Below are positions 41,341-49,013 of a stretch of DNA of 64,000 bases, one piece after another. The stretch spans positions 1 to 64,000 of the forward strand of contig NZ_SJKB01000010.1 in NCBI RefSeq assembly GCF_004331465.1. Direction: 5' to 3'. The stretch is from Kribbella pittospori. GTDB taxonomy: Bacteria; Actinomycetota; Actinomycetes; Propionibacteriales; Kribbellaceae. Position numbers and translations under genes: made by a program. The notes under the pieces are model-generated. The model worked only from the letters and a program-made list of their open reading frames with translations, was not told the DNA's origin and did no database searches. The first letter of the stretch is position 1. Every line of letters starts with the position of its first letter.

Positions 41341-42576
41341 GTGCCGCTGTCTTTTCGGGCGCCCACGCTGTGGGCCGATCGTGACTTCCTCCGGCTCTGG
41401 CTCGGCCAGAGCGCCTCACAGTTCGGCGCCTTCGCCAGTCAGGTGACGCTGCCGCTGGTGGCGGTGACCTCGCTCGGGGCGAGCGCCGCGCACCTCGGCG
41501 CGCTCCGGGCCGTGCAACAGGTGCCGATTCTGCTGATCTCGCTGTTCGTCGGCGTCCTGGTCGACCGCCGGCGGTTCCGCACCGTGATGGTGTACGCCGA
41601 CCTCGGCCGCGCGCTCGCCCTCGCGGCGGTCCCGCTCGGCTGGATGCTCGGGATGCCGTTCCTGTACGTCGTGGCGTTCGCCGTCGGCGTGTTCACGGTC
41701 TGCTTCGATGTGGCGTTACAGGCGTCGTTCCCACGGCTGGTCGAACGCGATCAGCTTGCTCAGGGCAACAGCATGCTCGAGACCACCCGATCGGCCGCGC
41801 AGATCTGCGGTCCGGCCCTCGGCGGCGGGCTGGCCTCGTTGCTCACCGCCCCGATCGCCGTACTGGCCGGCGCGGCCTTCTTCGCCGTCTCCAGCCTGTC
41901 GATCGGTCGCATCCGACGGCTGACGAGTACGCCGTCGAGTGCGACCAGCGGTCTCGGCCGGCAGATCAGGGAAGGTCTGCGAATCGTCATCCGCGGCGGC
42001 TCGCTGCGGGCGGTGGCGATCGCGACCTGCATCTACCAGTTCTCGTTCACGGCGCTGACCACCGTCTATCTGCTCTTCCTGGCACGCACGCTCGAGCTGC
42101 CGAGTGCCGTCGTCGGATTGGTTCTCGCCGCGTTCGGTCCCGGCGTCCTGATCGGATCACTCCTGTCCGGATGGCTGCCCAGGTGGTTCGGCTACGGCCG
42201 GGTCGTGGTCTTCGCCGCTCTCATCTCCGATGTCGTCATGCTGTGCACCTCCGGCCTGCACGGCTCCGGACCGGCGACCGTCGCCGCCCTGATCGCGATC
42301 AACGTCCTGTACGGCGTTTTCAGCCAGACCGTTGACGTCGCGGTGACGGCGATCCGCCAGGCCATCACCCCGCTGGCGATCCAGGGCCGGGTCGTCGCGA
42401 CGATCAACTTCCTCGGCATGGGCCTCACCCCGCTGGGTGCGCTCCTGGGCGGTGCCGTGGCCGGCGCCTTCGGCATCCGGATCGCGCTTCTGCTCGCGAC
42501 CGCGGGCATGTTCCTGTCGCCGTTGGCCCTGAGCCTGTCTCCACTGGCTCGCCTGGGGACTAGCCTGGCGCGATGA
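41341..42576 (+). CDS. MFS exporter, DHA3 family (MefA-like), putative drug efflux
   Basis: A 411-residue membrane protein with about 12 hydrophobic segments. RAPTLWADRDFLRLWLGQSASQFG and the A-loop VGVLVDRRRFRTVMVYADLGRA place it in the DHA3 drug exporter group, as does SFPRLVERDQLAQGNSMLETTRSAAQICGPALGG. GTG at 41341 has AAGGGA nine bases upstream. The leader with an eight-codon ORF (41217) suggests induction by a translation inhibitor. The gene overlaps a small P-loop kinase by four bases, giving a possible efflux-plus-modification resistance operon. Substrate not determinable. Confidence 0.85.
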   Translation: MPLSFRAPTLWADRDFLRLWLGQSASQFGAFASQVTLPLVAVTSLGASAAHLGALRAVQQVPILLISLFVGVLVDRRRFRTVMVYADLGRALALAAVPLGWMLGMPFLYVVAFAVGVFTVCFDVALQASFPRLVERDQLAQGNSMLETTRSAAQICGPALGGGLASLLTAPIAVLAGAAFFAVSSLSIGRIRRLTSTPSSATSGLGRQIREGLRIVIRGGSLRAVAIATCIYQFSFTALTTVYLLFLARTLELPSAVVGLVLAAFGPGVLIGSLLSGWLPRWFGYGRVVVFAALISDVVMLCTSGLHGSGPATVAALIAINVLYGVFSQTVDVAVTAIRQAITPLAIQGRVVATINFLGMGLTPLGALLGGAVAGAFGIRIALLLATAGMFLSPLALSLSPLARLGTSLAR

Positions 42577-43070
42577 AGCGGATCTTGGTGACCAGCGTCT
42601 CCGGCGTCGGGAAGTCCACGGTCGTCGCGCGTCTGGCCGAGCTGGGTCACCGCGCCCTGGACCTCGACTCGCCGGAGTGGTCGGAATGGGTCGACAGCGC
42701 GGACGGTTCCGGCCCGACGCCGTCGCAGCCGGGGAAGGACTGGCAGTGGCGGGAGGACCAGGTCCGGGACCTGCTGGCGGACGACGGTGACGGCGTTCTG
42801 TTCGTCAGTGGATGTGCGGCGAACATGGGTGTCTTCCGCGACCGCTTCACCGGAGTCGTGCTGCTGAGTGCGCCTGCGGAGGTGATGGCCGAGCGGCTCA
42901 CCCACCGGACCACGAACCCGTACGGAAAGGATCCGGAGGAACTCGCCCGCAGCATCGAGTTCAAGGAATCGGTAGAACCGTTGCTGCGGGCAACGGCCGA
43001 CCTGGAACTGGACGCGACCGCACCGTTGGAACACGTCGTCGGCGAAATCGAGCGCTTCGCACGAGGCTGA
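42573..43070 (+). CDS. Small P-loop kinase-like protein
   Basis: A 165-residue nucleotide-binding protein. The Walker A loop is VTSVSGVGKSTVVARLAELGH at the N-terminus. A lid-like basic region (AERLTHRTTNPYGKDPEELARSIEFK) and a C-terminal ELDATAPLEHVVGEIERF resemble shikimate/adenylate-kinase-like folds and also antibiotic phosphotransferases such as the chloramphenicol enzyme. ATG at 42573 overlaps the exporter stop (ATGA), so it is co-translated with it. A true shikimate kinase is unlikely without aro neighbours. Drug phosphorylation is a hypothesis from context. Confidence 0.75.
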   Translation: MKRILVTSVSGVGKSTVVARLAELGHRALDLDSPEWSEWVDSADGSGPTPSQPGKDWQWREDQVRDLLADDGDGVLFVSGCAANMGVFRDRFTGVVLLSAPAEVMAERLTHRTTNPYGKDPEELARSIEFKESVEPLLRATADLELDATAPLEHVVGEIERFARG

Positions 43071-43114
43071 TCAGCAGTCTGCCGTGTGGCGGGAGCGCGC
43101 AGCAGTCGCTCGTC

Positions 43115-44491
43115 TCAATGTTGGACCAGGTACGCCGCGCACGCGGCGGCGATCGCGGTGGCGAGGGATTGCGCAGTGTCGCTGTCGTATTCGGGGATGA
43201 CGTGGTTGATCGTGCCTGCGGCCTGCAGGTCTGGGGCGGTGATGTGTTGCGATGCGGCGAGCTCTGGGGCGTGGGCTGTGTCGCGGTGGATGATCGCGCT
43301 GGCGCCTTCCGGAGGCAGTGGGGCGAGCCAGGCGTGTTCGGCGGCGATGACGGTGGTTGCTGGGAGCAACGCGAGTGCGCCACCGCCGGCGCCCTGGCCG
43401 AGCAGCACCGACAGTGTGGGGACGGTGAGGGTGGCCAGCGTGGAGATGCAGTGTGCGATCTCTCCGGCCAGGCCGGCTTCCTCGGCAGCGGCGGAGAGCT
43501 CAGCGCCAGGGGTGTCGATGACGGTCACCAGCGGCAGGCCGAGTTCCTCCGCGAGGTTCATGCCGCGACGTGCTTGCCGGAGCGCGGCCGGTCCCATCGG
43601 CTTGGTCCCTGAACGATCCTGCCCGACGAGGACGCACGGTTGGCCGTCGAGGCGGGTGAGTGCGACGAGGACACCGGCATCGGGTTCGGTGAGTCGTACG
43701 GTGCCGGTTGCGCCGTGGCGCAGGAGGTCCCGGACGCCGACCCGCCCGGGTCGCCGGGTGCGCTGGACGGAATCCCAGGCGTCGACGGGCCTGGCTGATC
43801 CGGTACGTCGGGGGAGCGCGGGAGGCACCGGTGGATCGACGAGAACGCCGAGCGCGCGGTCGAGCAGGAAGGGGAGATCGGCGGTCCCGACCACTCCGTC
43901 GATCACGCCGTGCGCGGCGAGGTTCTCGGCGGTCTGCACTCCTGACGGGAACGGTTCACCGTGCAGGGCTTCGTAGACCTTCGGCCCGAGGAAGCCGATC
44001 AGTGCACCGGGCTCGGCGACGGTGACGTGGCCGAGTGAGCCCCACGAGGCGAAGACGCCGCCGGTCGTCGGGTGGCGGAGGTGGACGAGGTAGGTGAGTC
44101 CGGCGGCCTTGTGCGCCATCAGGGCCTTGGAGATCGTGATCATCTCGAGGAACGCGGGTGCGCCCTCCTGCATGCGCGTCCCGCCGGACGAGGTGGAGGC
44201 GACGATCGGCAGCCGTTCGGCGGTGGCCCGCCGTACCGCGGTGGTGATCCGTGCGGCAGCGATCTGGCCGATGGATCCGGCCAGGAACGCGAACTCACTG
44301 ACCAGGACCGCGACCGCTCGTCCGCGAACCGTGCCACGACCGGTCAGCACTGCCTCGTCGGTGCCGGCCCGCTCAGCGGCCCGGCGGAGTTGCTCCTGGT
44401 ACGCGGAGTCCGCCGACTGCTTCGCGGGCTGATCCCAGGGCTGGAACGAGCCAGCGTCCAGGACGGTGTCGATCAGCTCGCGAGCGCTCAT
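43115..44491 (-). CDS. Fused AccD/AccA-like carboxyltransferase (possible decarboxylase)
   Basis: A 458-residue protein with two crotonase-fold halves. Residues about 40-230 resemble acetyl-CoA carboxylase beta (VSEFAFLAGSIGQIAAARIT, STSSGGTRMQEGAPAF, GGVFASWGSLG, ALIGFLGPKVYEAL), and about 265-450 resemble the alpha subunit (RRGMNLAEELGLPLVTVIDTPGAELSAAAEE, LLGQGAGGGALALL). The zinc-finger cysteines of AccD are absent, and no biotin carboxylase or biotin carrier gene is near. Together with a MatC-type carrier and a CoA-transferase it could be a biotin-independent malonyl-CoA-type decarboxylase. ATG at 44491 overlaps the upstream stop by four bases. Confidence 0.8.
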   Translation of the reverse strand: MSARELIDTVLDAGSFQPWDQPAKQSADSAYQEQLRRAAERAGTDEAVLTGRGTVRGRAVAVLVSEFAFLAGSIGQIAAARITTAVRRATAERLPIVASTSSGGTRMQEGAPAFLEMITISKALMAHKAAGLTYLVHLRHPTTGGVFASWGSLGHVTVAEPGALIGFLGPKVYEALHGEPFPSGVQTAENLAAHGVIDGVVGTADLPFLLDRALGVLVDPPVPPALPRRTGSARPVDAWDSVQRTRRPGRVGVRDLLRHGATGTVRLTEPDAGVLVALTRLDGQPCVLVGQDRSGTKPMGPAALRQARRGMNLAEELGLPLVTVIDTPGAELSAAAEEAGLAGEIAHCISTLATLTVPTLSVLLGQGAGGGALALLPATTVIAAEHAWLAPLPPEGASAIIHRDTAHAPELAASQHITAPDLQAAGTINHVIPEYDSDTAQSLATAIAAACAAYLVQH

Positions 44492-45648
44492 GTGTCCAGC
44501 CAAGCGCGGATCGCGTCTCCATGTTCGTCGAGGGTCGGGGGCGCCCGGTGATCCTTCGGCGTCGTCTCGTCATCACCCGTGAAGAACCGCAACGGCGGTC
44601 CGGGCAACCGCAGCGGCCCGAGAGTCGTGTGGTCCACGTCGATGAGCAGGCCTTGGCTGGCAGTCTGATCCCACTCGTACACCTCGTCGAGCGTGCGCAC
44701 TCGTCCCGCCGGTACGCCGGCCTCCGCGAGCCTCGCCAGCAACTCGGCGCCGGTGGTGTTGGCGAAGGCGCTCTCGATGACCTCGACCAGCCGAGCCCGA
44801 TGCGCGACCCGCTCGGCGTTCGTCGCCAAACCCTCCGGGTCGATGTCGAAAGCACCGCAGAACCGTTGCCACAGGCCCTCGCTGCCGACCGCGATCTGCA
44901 CCGCTCCGTCCGCGCAGTGGAACAGCCCGTACGGCGCGATCGACGGATGGTGGTTGCCCTGGGCCACCCCGACTTCACCGGCAACCGTGTAGCGCGTGCC
45001 CTGGAAGGCATGTACGCCGACAATTGCCGCCAGCAACGACGTACGCACGGTGCTGCCGGCACCGGTCGACGACCGCTCGTGCAGGGCCGCGACGACGCCG
45101 TACGCGCCGTACATGCCGGCCAGTAGGTCCCCGATCGGCACGCCGACCCGCTGTGGATCGTCCGGTCCGGAGCCGGTCAGCGACATCAGCCCCGCCTCGC
45201 CCTGCGCGATCTGGTCGTACCCGGCCCGGCCGCCCTCGGGTCCGTCGTGACCGAACCCGGTGATCGACAGCACGACCAGGCGCGGGTTGCGTTCCCGTAG
45301 CGCCTCGATGCCGAGACCGAGGCGCTCGAGTACGCCGGTTCGGAAGTTCTCCACCAGCACATCGGCTCGATCGACCAACCGCAGCAGTACGTTGCGATCG
45401 CCGTTGTCCTTCAGGTCGAGCGCGATCGACTCCTTGTTCCGGTTGGCCGACAGGAAGTACGTCGACTCCGCCGGGGAGCCGACGAACGGCGGCCCCCAAC
45501 CGCGCGTGTCGTCTCCACGACCTGGAGCCTCGACCTTGATCACCCGGGCGCCAAGATCCCCGAGCATCATCGTCGCCTGTGGCCCGGCAAGCGCCCGGGT
45601 CAGGTCGACGACGAGTACGCCGTCCAGCGGTCCAGGCACTCGCGTCAC
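44488..45648 (-). CDS. Family III CoA-transferase (CaiB/BaiF)
   Basis: A 386-residue CoA-transferase. Motifs: VVDLTRALAGPQATMMLGDLGARVIKVE at the N-terminus, NRNKESIALDLKD, ADVLVENFRTGVLERLGLG, and the catalytic aspartate D145 in AGYDQIAQGEAGLMSLTG. It moves CoA between a donor thioester and a carboxylic acid. GTG at 45648 overlaps the carrier stop by four bases (GTGA), and its own stop overlaps the carboxyltransferase start, so three genes form one tight operon. Activating the acid imported by the carrier is the natural reading; the acid is unknown. Confidence 0.88.
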   Translation of the reverse strand: MTRVPGPLDGVLVVDLTRALAGPQATMMLGDLGARVIKVEAPGRGDDTRGWGPPFVGSPAESTYFLSANRNKESIALDLKDNGDRNVLLRLVDRADVLVENFRTGVLERLGLGIEALRERNPRLVVLSITGFGHDGPEGGRAGYDQIAQGEAGLMSLTGSGPDDPQRVGVPIGDLLAGMYGAYGVVAALHERSSTGAGSTVRTSLLAAIVGVHAFQGTRYTVAGEVGVAQGNHHPSIAPYGLFHCADGAVQIAVGSEGLWQRFCGAFDIDPEGLATNAERVAHRARLVEVIESAFANTTGAELLARLAEAGVPAGRVRTLDEVYEWDQTASQGLLIDVDHTTLGPLRLPGPPLRFFTGDDETTPKDHRAPPTLDEHGDAIRAWLDT

Positions 45649-46892
45649 CAGCCCGGAGCCACGAGCGCCGCCCAGACGAGCAACGGACCGGCCGCGACCA
45701 CGATCATGCTGTAGGTGAGAATCTGCTGGTAGTACAGGGATTCGGTGATCGTGTCCGGCCGGTTGGCCAGCATCAGCGCGCCGTTGGTGGAGAACGGGCT
45801 GACGTCGACGATCGTCGAGGCGACCACCAGGGCGGCGACGAAGAAGCCGGCGCTGATCCCGCCGTGGCCGATCAGTGGGATCGCGATCGGGATGATCACC
45901 GGCAGCAGCGCGGTCGACGAGGCGAACGCGGACACCACACCACCGACGTAGCAGAGGATCAACGCGCCGATCACCGCTGCGCCGAGGCCGGCGGCCCACT
46001 TGCCGACGAACTCCGGCGAGCCGGCCTCGGTCAGGATCGCGGCGTACGTGCTGACGCCCGCGACCAGCAGGACGGTCGGCCAGGCGATCTGCTTCACCGC
46101 GTCCTTGTGCTGGTTCGGCGACAGCATCGCCAGCAGGACCGCGGCGGTGATCGCGACGAAGCCGATGTTCTTGTCGAACGCGAGCGCGACCACCGCGACG
46201 GCGAGGAACGCAACCAGCGTGAGCACCTGCTCCCCTCGTACGCCGCGCCGGCCCGTCGTACTGGCCTCGTCGGCGTCGAGGCGCTGGGACATCAGCTTGC
46301 GGCCGCCGAGCACCACGAACAGGATGACCGCCAGCACCAGGTTGACCACGAGGCTGGACAGGAAGATCGTCAGTTCGCTGGACGGCAGTTTGTTGTCCGC
46401 CATCACCGAGTTCGTGATCGTGCCGTAGATGCTGATCGGTGAGAAGCCGCCGGCCTGGGCGCCGTGTACCACGAACATGCCCATCATCAGCGGGTTGATC
46501 TTGTACCGCGCGGCGAAGCCGAGGGCGATCGGGCCGATGATCGCGCAGGCGGCCGGACTCGCGGCGCCGATCGCGGTCAGAACGGCGGTGACGGCGAACA
46601 TCACCCACGGGATCAGCGCGACCCGCCCGCCGACGGCTCTGACCGCGCTGGCGACGATCAGGTCGACGGTGCCGTTGTTCTTGGCGATCGCGAACAGATA
46701 GGTGACGCCGATCAGCGTGAGGATCAGATCGCCGCTGACACCGGCCAGGATCTCCTTCTCACTCAGGTGCAGCGAGTACACACCGACCAGCCACGCCGCG
46801 ACGTACGCGAGCGCGCCCATGTTGATCGGTAGCAGCGTTCCCACCACGAACAGCGCGACAAGCGCCAGAATCGCAACCCACTCTGGTCCCAT
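45645..46892 (-). CDS. MatC-type dicarboxylate/malonate carrier (SLC13-like)
   Basis: A 415-residue membrane protein with about 12 hydrophobic segments. The N-terminal half matches the MatC_N domain (ILALVALFVVGTLLPINMGALAYVAAWLVG, VSGDLILTLIGVTYLFAIAKNNGTVDLI, FVVHGAQAGGFSPISIYG). The C-terminal half repeats the fold with VDVSPFSTNGALMLAN, like citrate and malonate permeases. ATG at 46892 follows GGAAGAAGGACC. It is the first gene of the minus-strand operon with the CoA-transferase and carboxyltransferase, and is divergent from a GntR regulator, the same arrangement as mat malonate loci. Confidence 0.85.
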   Translation of the reverse strand: MGPEWVAILALVALFVVGTLLPINMGALAYVAAWLVGVYSLHLSEKEILAGVSGDLILTLIGVTYLFAIAKNNGTVDLIVASAVRAVGGRVALIPWVMFAVTAVLTAIGAASPAACAIIGPIALGFAARYKINPLMMGMFVVHGAQAGGFSPISIYGTITNSVMADNKLPSSELTIFLSSLVVNLVLAVILFVVLGGRKLMSQRLDADEASTTGRRGVRGEQVLTLVAFLAVAVVALAFDKNIGFVAITAAVLLAMLSPNQHKDAVKQIAWPTVLLVAGVSTYAAILTEAGSPEFVGKWAAGLGAAVIGALILCYVGGVVSAFASSTALLPVIIPIAIPLIGHGGISAGFFVAALVVASTIVDVSPFSTNGALMLANRPDTITESLYYQQILTYSMIVVAAGPLLVWAALVAPGW

Positions 46893-46936
46893 GACAGGTC
46901 CTTCTTCCGGGGCGGTCGAAGAGGTCAGTGTGCTTG

Positions 46937-46972
46937 ATTGGTCACAGTATGTGGTCCAGTGGCCTAGCCAAT
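46937..46972. promoter_or_regulatory. Nested inverted repeats in the divergent MatC-GntR spacer
   Basis: ATTGG (46937-46941) and CCAAT (46968-46972) enclose the 11-bp palindrome CACAGTATGTG (46943-46953). A directly repeated TCCAGT(G/T)G follows nearby. The spacer (46893-47007) must contain both promoters and the likely binding site of the GntR protein encoded at 47008. Confidence 0.4.
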
Positions 46973-47007
46973 AGCCCAATGATCCAGTTGTCAATATCCT
47001 GTCCGGC

Positions 47008-47721
47008 ATGGACTCGCCGACGCCTCACCGTCCGCCGCCCCGTCCGGTACTGCGGTCCCGCCTGTACGAGCAGGTCGCCGATCAGATCAGCATCTGGATC
47101 ACCGAGAACGGGTTACGGCCCGGGGATCGGCTGCCGCCGGAGCGTGAGTTGGCGCAGCGGCTCGGGGTCAGCCGGGCGACGTTGAGTCAGGCGCTGGTCG
47201 CGCTGGAGGTCATCGGTGCAGTGGTGGTTCGGCACGGCGACGGGACTGTGCTGACCGAGCGGGCGCGGACCGGTCCGGTGATCGAGGCGATCCGTGCGCA
47301 CGCCGACCGGCTGCCCGAGATCATCGAGGCGCGAGACGCGCTCGAGTCGAAGCTGGCCGCGCTGGCCGCGTCCCGTCGTACTGAGACTGATCTGGAGGCG
47401 ATCCGGGCGGCGCTGGTGGAGATGGAACGTGACATCGAGGCCGGTGGGCGTGGGGTGGATGCCGACGAGCAGTTCCACGGCGCGGTCACCGTGGCGGCGC
47501 GGTCGGAGTTACTCGCGCAGATGATGGCGGCGATCCACGACCTGGTGCGCGAGACCAGATTGGAGTCGTTGTCCCAGCCAGGCCGACCGCGTGAGTCGCT
47601 GGCCGGGCACCGCCGGGTGGCAGACGCGATCGAGGCCGGCGACTCGGATGCCGCTGCCCGGGCCATGCATGAACACGTGATGCGGGTGTCCGATGTCGCT
47701 CTGCTCCGCGAGCAGTCGTGA
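47008..47721 (+). CDS. GntR/FadR-family transcriptional regulator
   Basis: A 237-residue regulator with the GntR winged helix (RSRLYEQVADQISIWITENGLRPGDRLPPERELAQRLGVSRATLSQALVALEVIG, in pieces) and an FCD effector domain (EIIEARDALESKLAALAASR, DEQFHGAVTVAARSELLAQMMAAIHDLV, HRRVADAIEAGDSDAAARAMHEHV). The histidines and aspartate that bind metal in FCD proteins are present. It is divergent from the MatC operon and overlaps a TauE/SafE transporter gene by four bases, so it likely represses both arms until an organic acid or its CoA ester binds. Confidence 0.88.
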   Translation: MDSPTPHRPPPRPVLRSRLYEQVADQISIWITENGLRPGDRLPPERELAQRLGVSRATLSQALVALEVIGAVVVRHGDGTVLTERARTGPVIEAIRAHADRLPEIIEARDALESKLAALAASRRTETDLEAIRAALVEMERDIEAGGRGVDADEQFHGAVTVAARSELLAQMMAAIHDLVRETRLESLSQPGRPRESLAGHRRVADAIEAGDSDAAARAMHEHVMRVSDVALLREQS

Positions 47722-48482
47722 CGGGGCCGGAGCATCTGGTCGTTGTCGCTGCGGGACTCGGGGCGGGGTTGCTCACCTCGACTGTCGGAGTTGCTTCGCT
47801 GATCAGCTTCCCGGTCCTGATCGCGCTCGGGATCCCGCCGGTGGTCGCCAACGCGTCGAACACGGTCGGCCTGCTGCCGGGCGCGCTGAGCGGATCGATC
47901 GGCTATCGCCGCGAGCTCCGTGAGGTGCCGCGACCGCACACGATCGCCGTCGTCCTGACCTGCGCGATCGGAGCGATCGGTGGTGCCGCGCTGCTCCTGG
48001 CCTTGCCGGCGGACGTGTTCGCCGCGGCGGCGCCGTGGCTGATCCTCTTCACCTGCTTGATCGTCGGCGTCCAGCCGTGGATCTCGACCTGGCTCCGGTC
48101 GCGGCACGAGCAGCCGGCCGGAGAGCGGACGAGGATGTCACCGGCGACGACCTTCTTCGCCGCGCTCACCGGTGTGTACGGCGGGTACTTCGGTGCCGGC
48201 GCCGGCGTGATGATGATGGCCGTGCTCGGACTTGGCCTCGACCTGGAACTACGGATCGTCAACGCCCTCAAGACCCTTGCCTTGTTGGCTGCGAACCTCG
48301 TCGCGAGCGTGATCTTCGTCTTCGTCGCCGACCTCAACCTGACCGCCGCCGCCCTCCTGGCCGCCGGCTCGGTCGTCGGTGGATACGTCGGCTCCCACAT
48401 CGGCCGCCGCCTCCCGAGCGGACTGCTGCGTGCTTTGATCGTGCTCGCCGGAATCATTGCCGCGGTCCTGATGCTGCGCTGA
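47718..48482 (+). CDS. TauE/SafE-family permease
   Basis: A 254-residue membrane protein with about eight hydrophobic segments and the two-repeat layout of the sulfite exporter TauE/SafE family. Markers: GAGLLTSTVGVASLISFPVLIALGIPPVVANASNTVGLLPGALSGS and the second repeat TGVYGGYFGAGAGVMMMAVLGLG. Members move anions such as sulfite, sulfoacetate or other organic acids. GTG at 47718 overlaps the regulator stop by four bases. It may export or import an acid related to that carried by the MatC-type protein. Confidence 0.88.
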   Translation: MTGPEHLVVVAAGLGAGLLTSTVGVASLISFPVLIALGIPPVVANASNTVGLLPGALSGSIGYRRELREVPRPHTIAVVLTCAIGAIGGAALLLALPADVFAAAAPWLILFTCLIVGVQPWISTWLRSRHEQPAGERTRMSPATTFFAALTGVYGGYFGAGAGVMMMAVLGLGLDLELRIVNALKTLALLAANLVASVIFVFVADLNLTAAALLAAGSVVGGYVGSHIGRRLPSGLLRALIVLAGIIAAVLMLR

Positions 48483-48497
48483 CAACGGAGGTTCCCC

Positions 48498-49013
48498 ATC
48501 ATCGAGCTACCGAAAGATCTGCCGATCCTCGAGCGCGACGCCGTCCGTCTCGTCGTTCGTGACAGCAACGACCGCATACTGCTCTTCCACACGCGTGAGG
48601 TGAGCGCGCCCGAGCTGGGCGAGTGGTGGGAGCTGCCCGGCGGCGGAATCGACGAGGGCGAGACGCCGCTGGACGCCGCAGTACGCGAGCTGCGCGAGGA
48701 GACCGGGATCCGGGCGACCCCTGACCAGGTGAGTACGCCGACCTGGCGACGTACGGCGTCCTTCCGTCATCGCGACGTACGCCACCTCCAGCACGAGGTC
48801 GTGTGCGAGGTCAGGCTCGACAGGCCGGGACCGGACGTCGACGAGACTGAGCGGTTCGACTACGAGAAAGAGGACTACTTCGGCTTCCGCTGGTGGCCTG
48901 TCGCCGACGTGGAGGCGAGTAAGGAGGTGTTCTATCCGGGCAACCTGCCGGGGCTGTTGACGTCGTTCCTGGCCGGGGACGAGATCGACGAGCCGTTCGA
49001 ACTCTGGTCCTAG
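48498..49013 (+). CDS. NUDIX hydrolase (start codon possibly ATC)
   Basis: A NUDIX pyrophosphohydrolase. The Nudix box is perfect: G-GIDEG-E-TPLDAAV-RE-L-R-EE-T-GI. The fold needs the strand ERDAVRLVVRDSNDRILLFH before it, but the only standard start, GTG at 48600, would remove that strand. The frame is open back to 48483 with no ATG, GTG or TTG before 48600. ATC at 48498 stands six bases after GGAGG, so a rare ATC start is possible (171 residues); CTG at 48519 is another option. It follows the permease gene by 15 bases. Substrate unknown. Confidence 0.7.
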   Translation: MIELPKDLPILERDAVRLVVRDSNDRILLFHTREVSAPELGEWWELPGGGIDEGETPLDAAVRELREETGIRATPDQVSTPTWRRTASFRHRDVRHLQHEVVCEVRLDRPGPDVDETERFDYEKEDYFGFRWWPVADVEASKEVFYPGNLPGLLTSFLAGDEIDEPFELWS

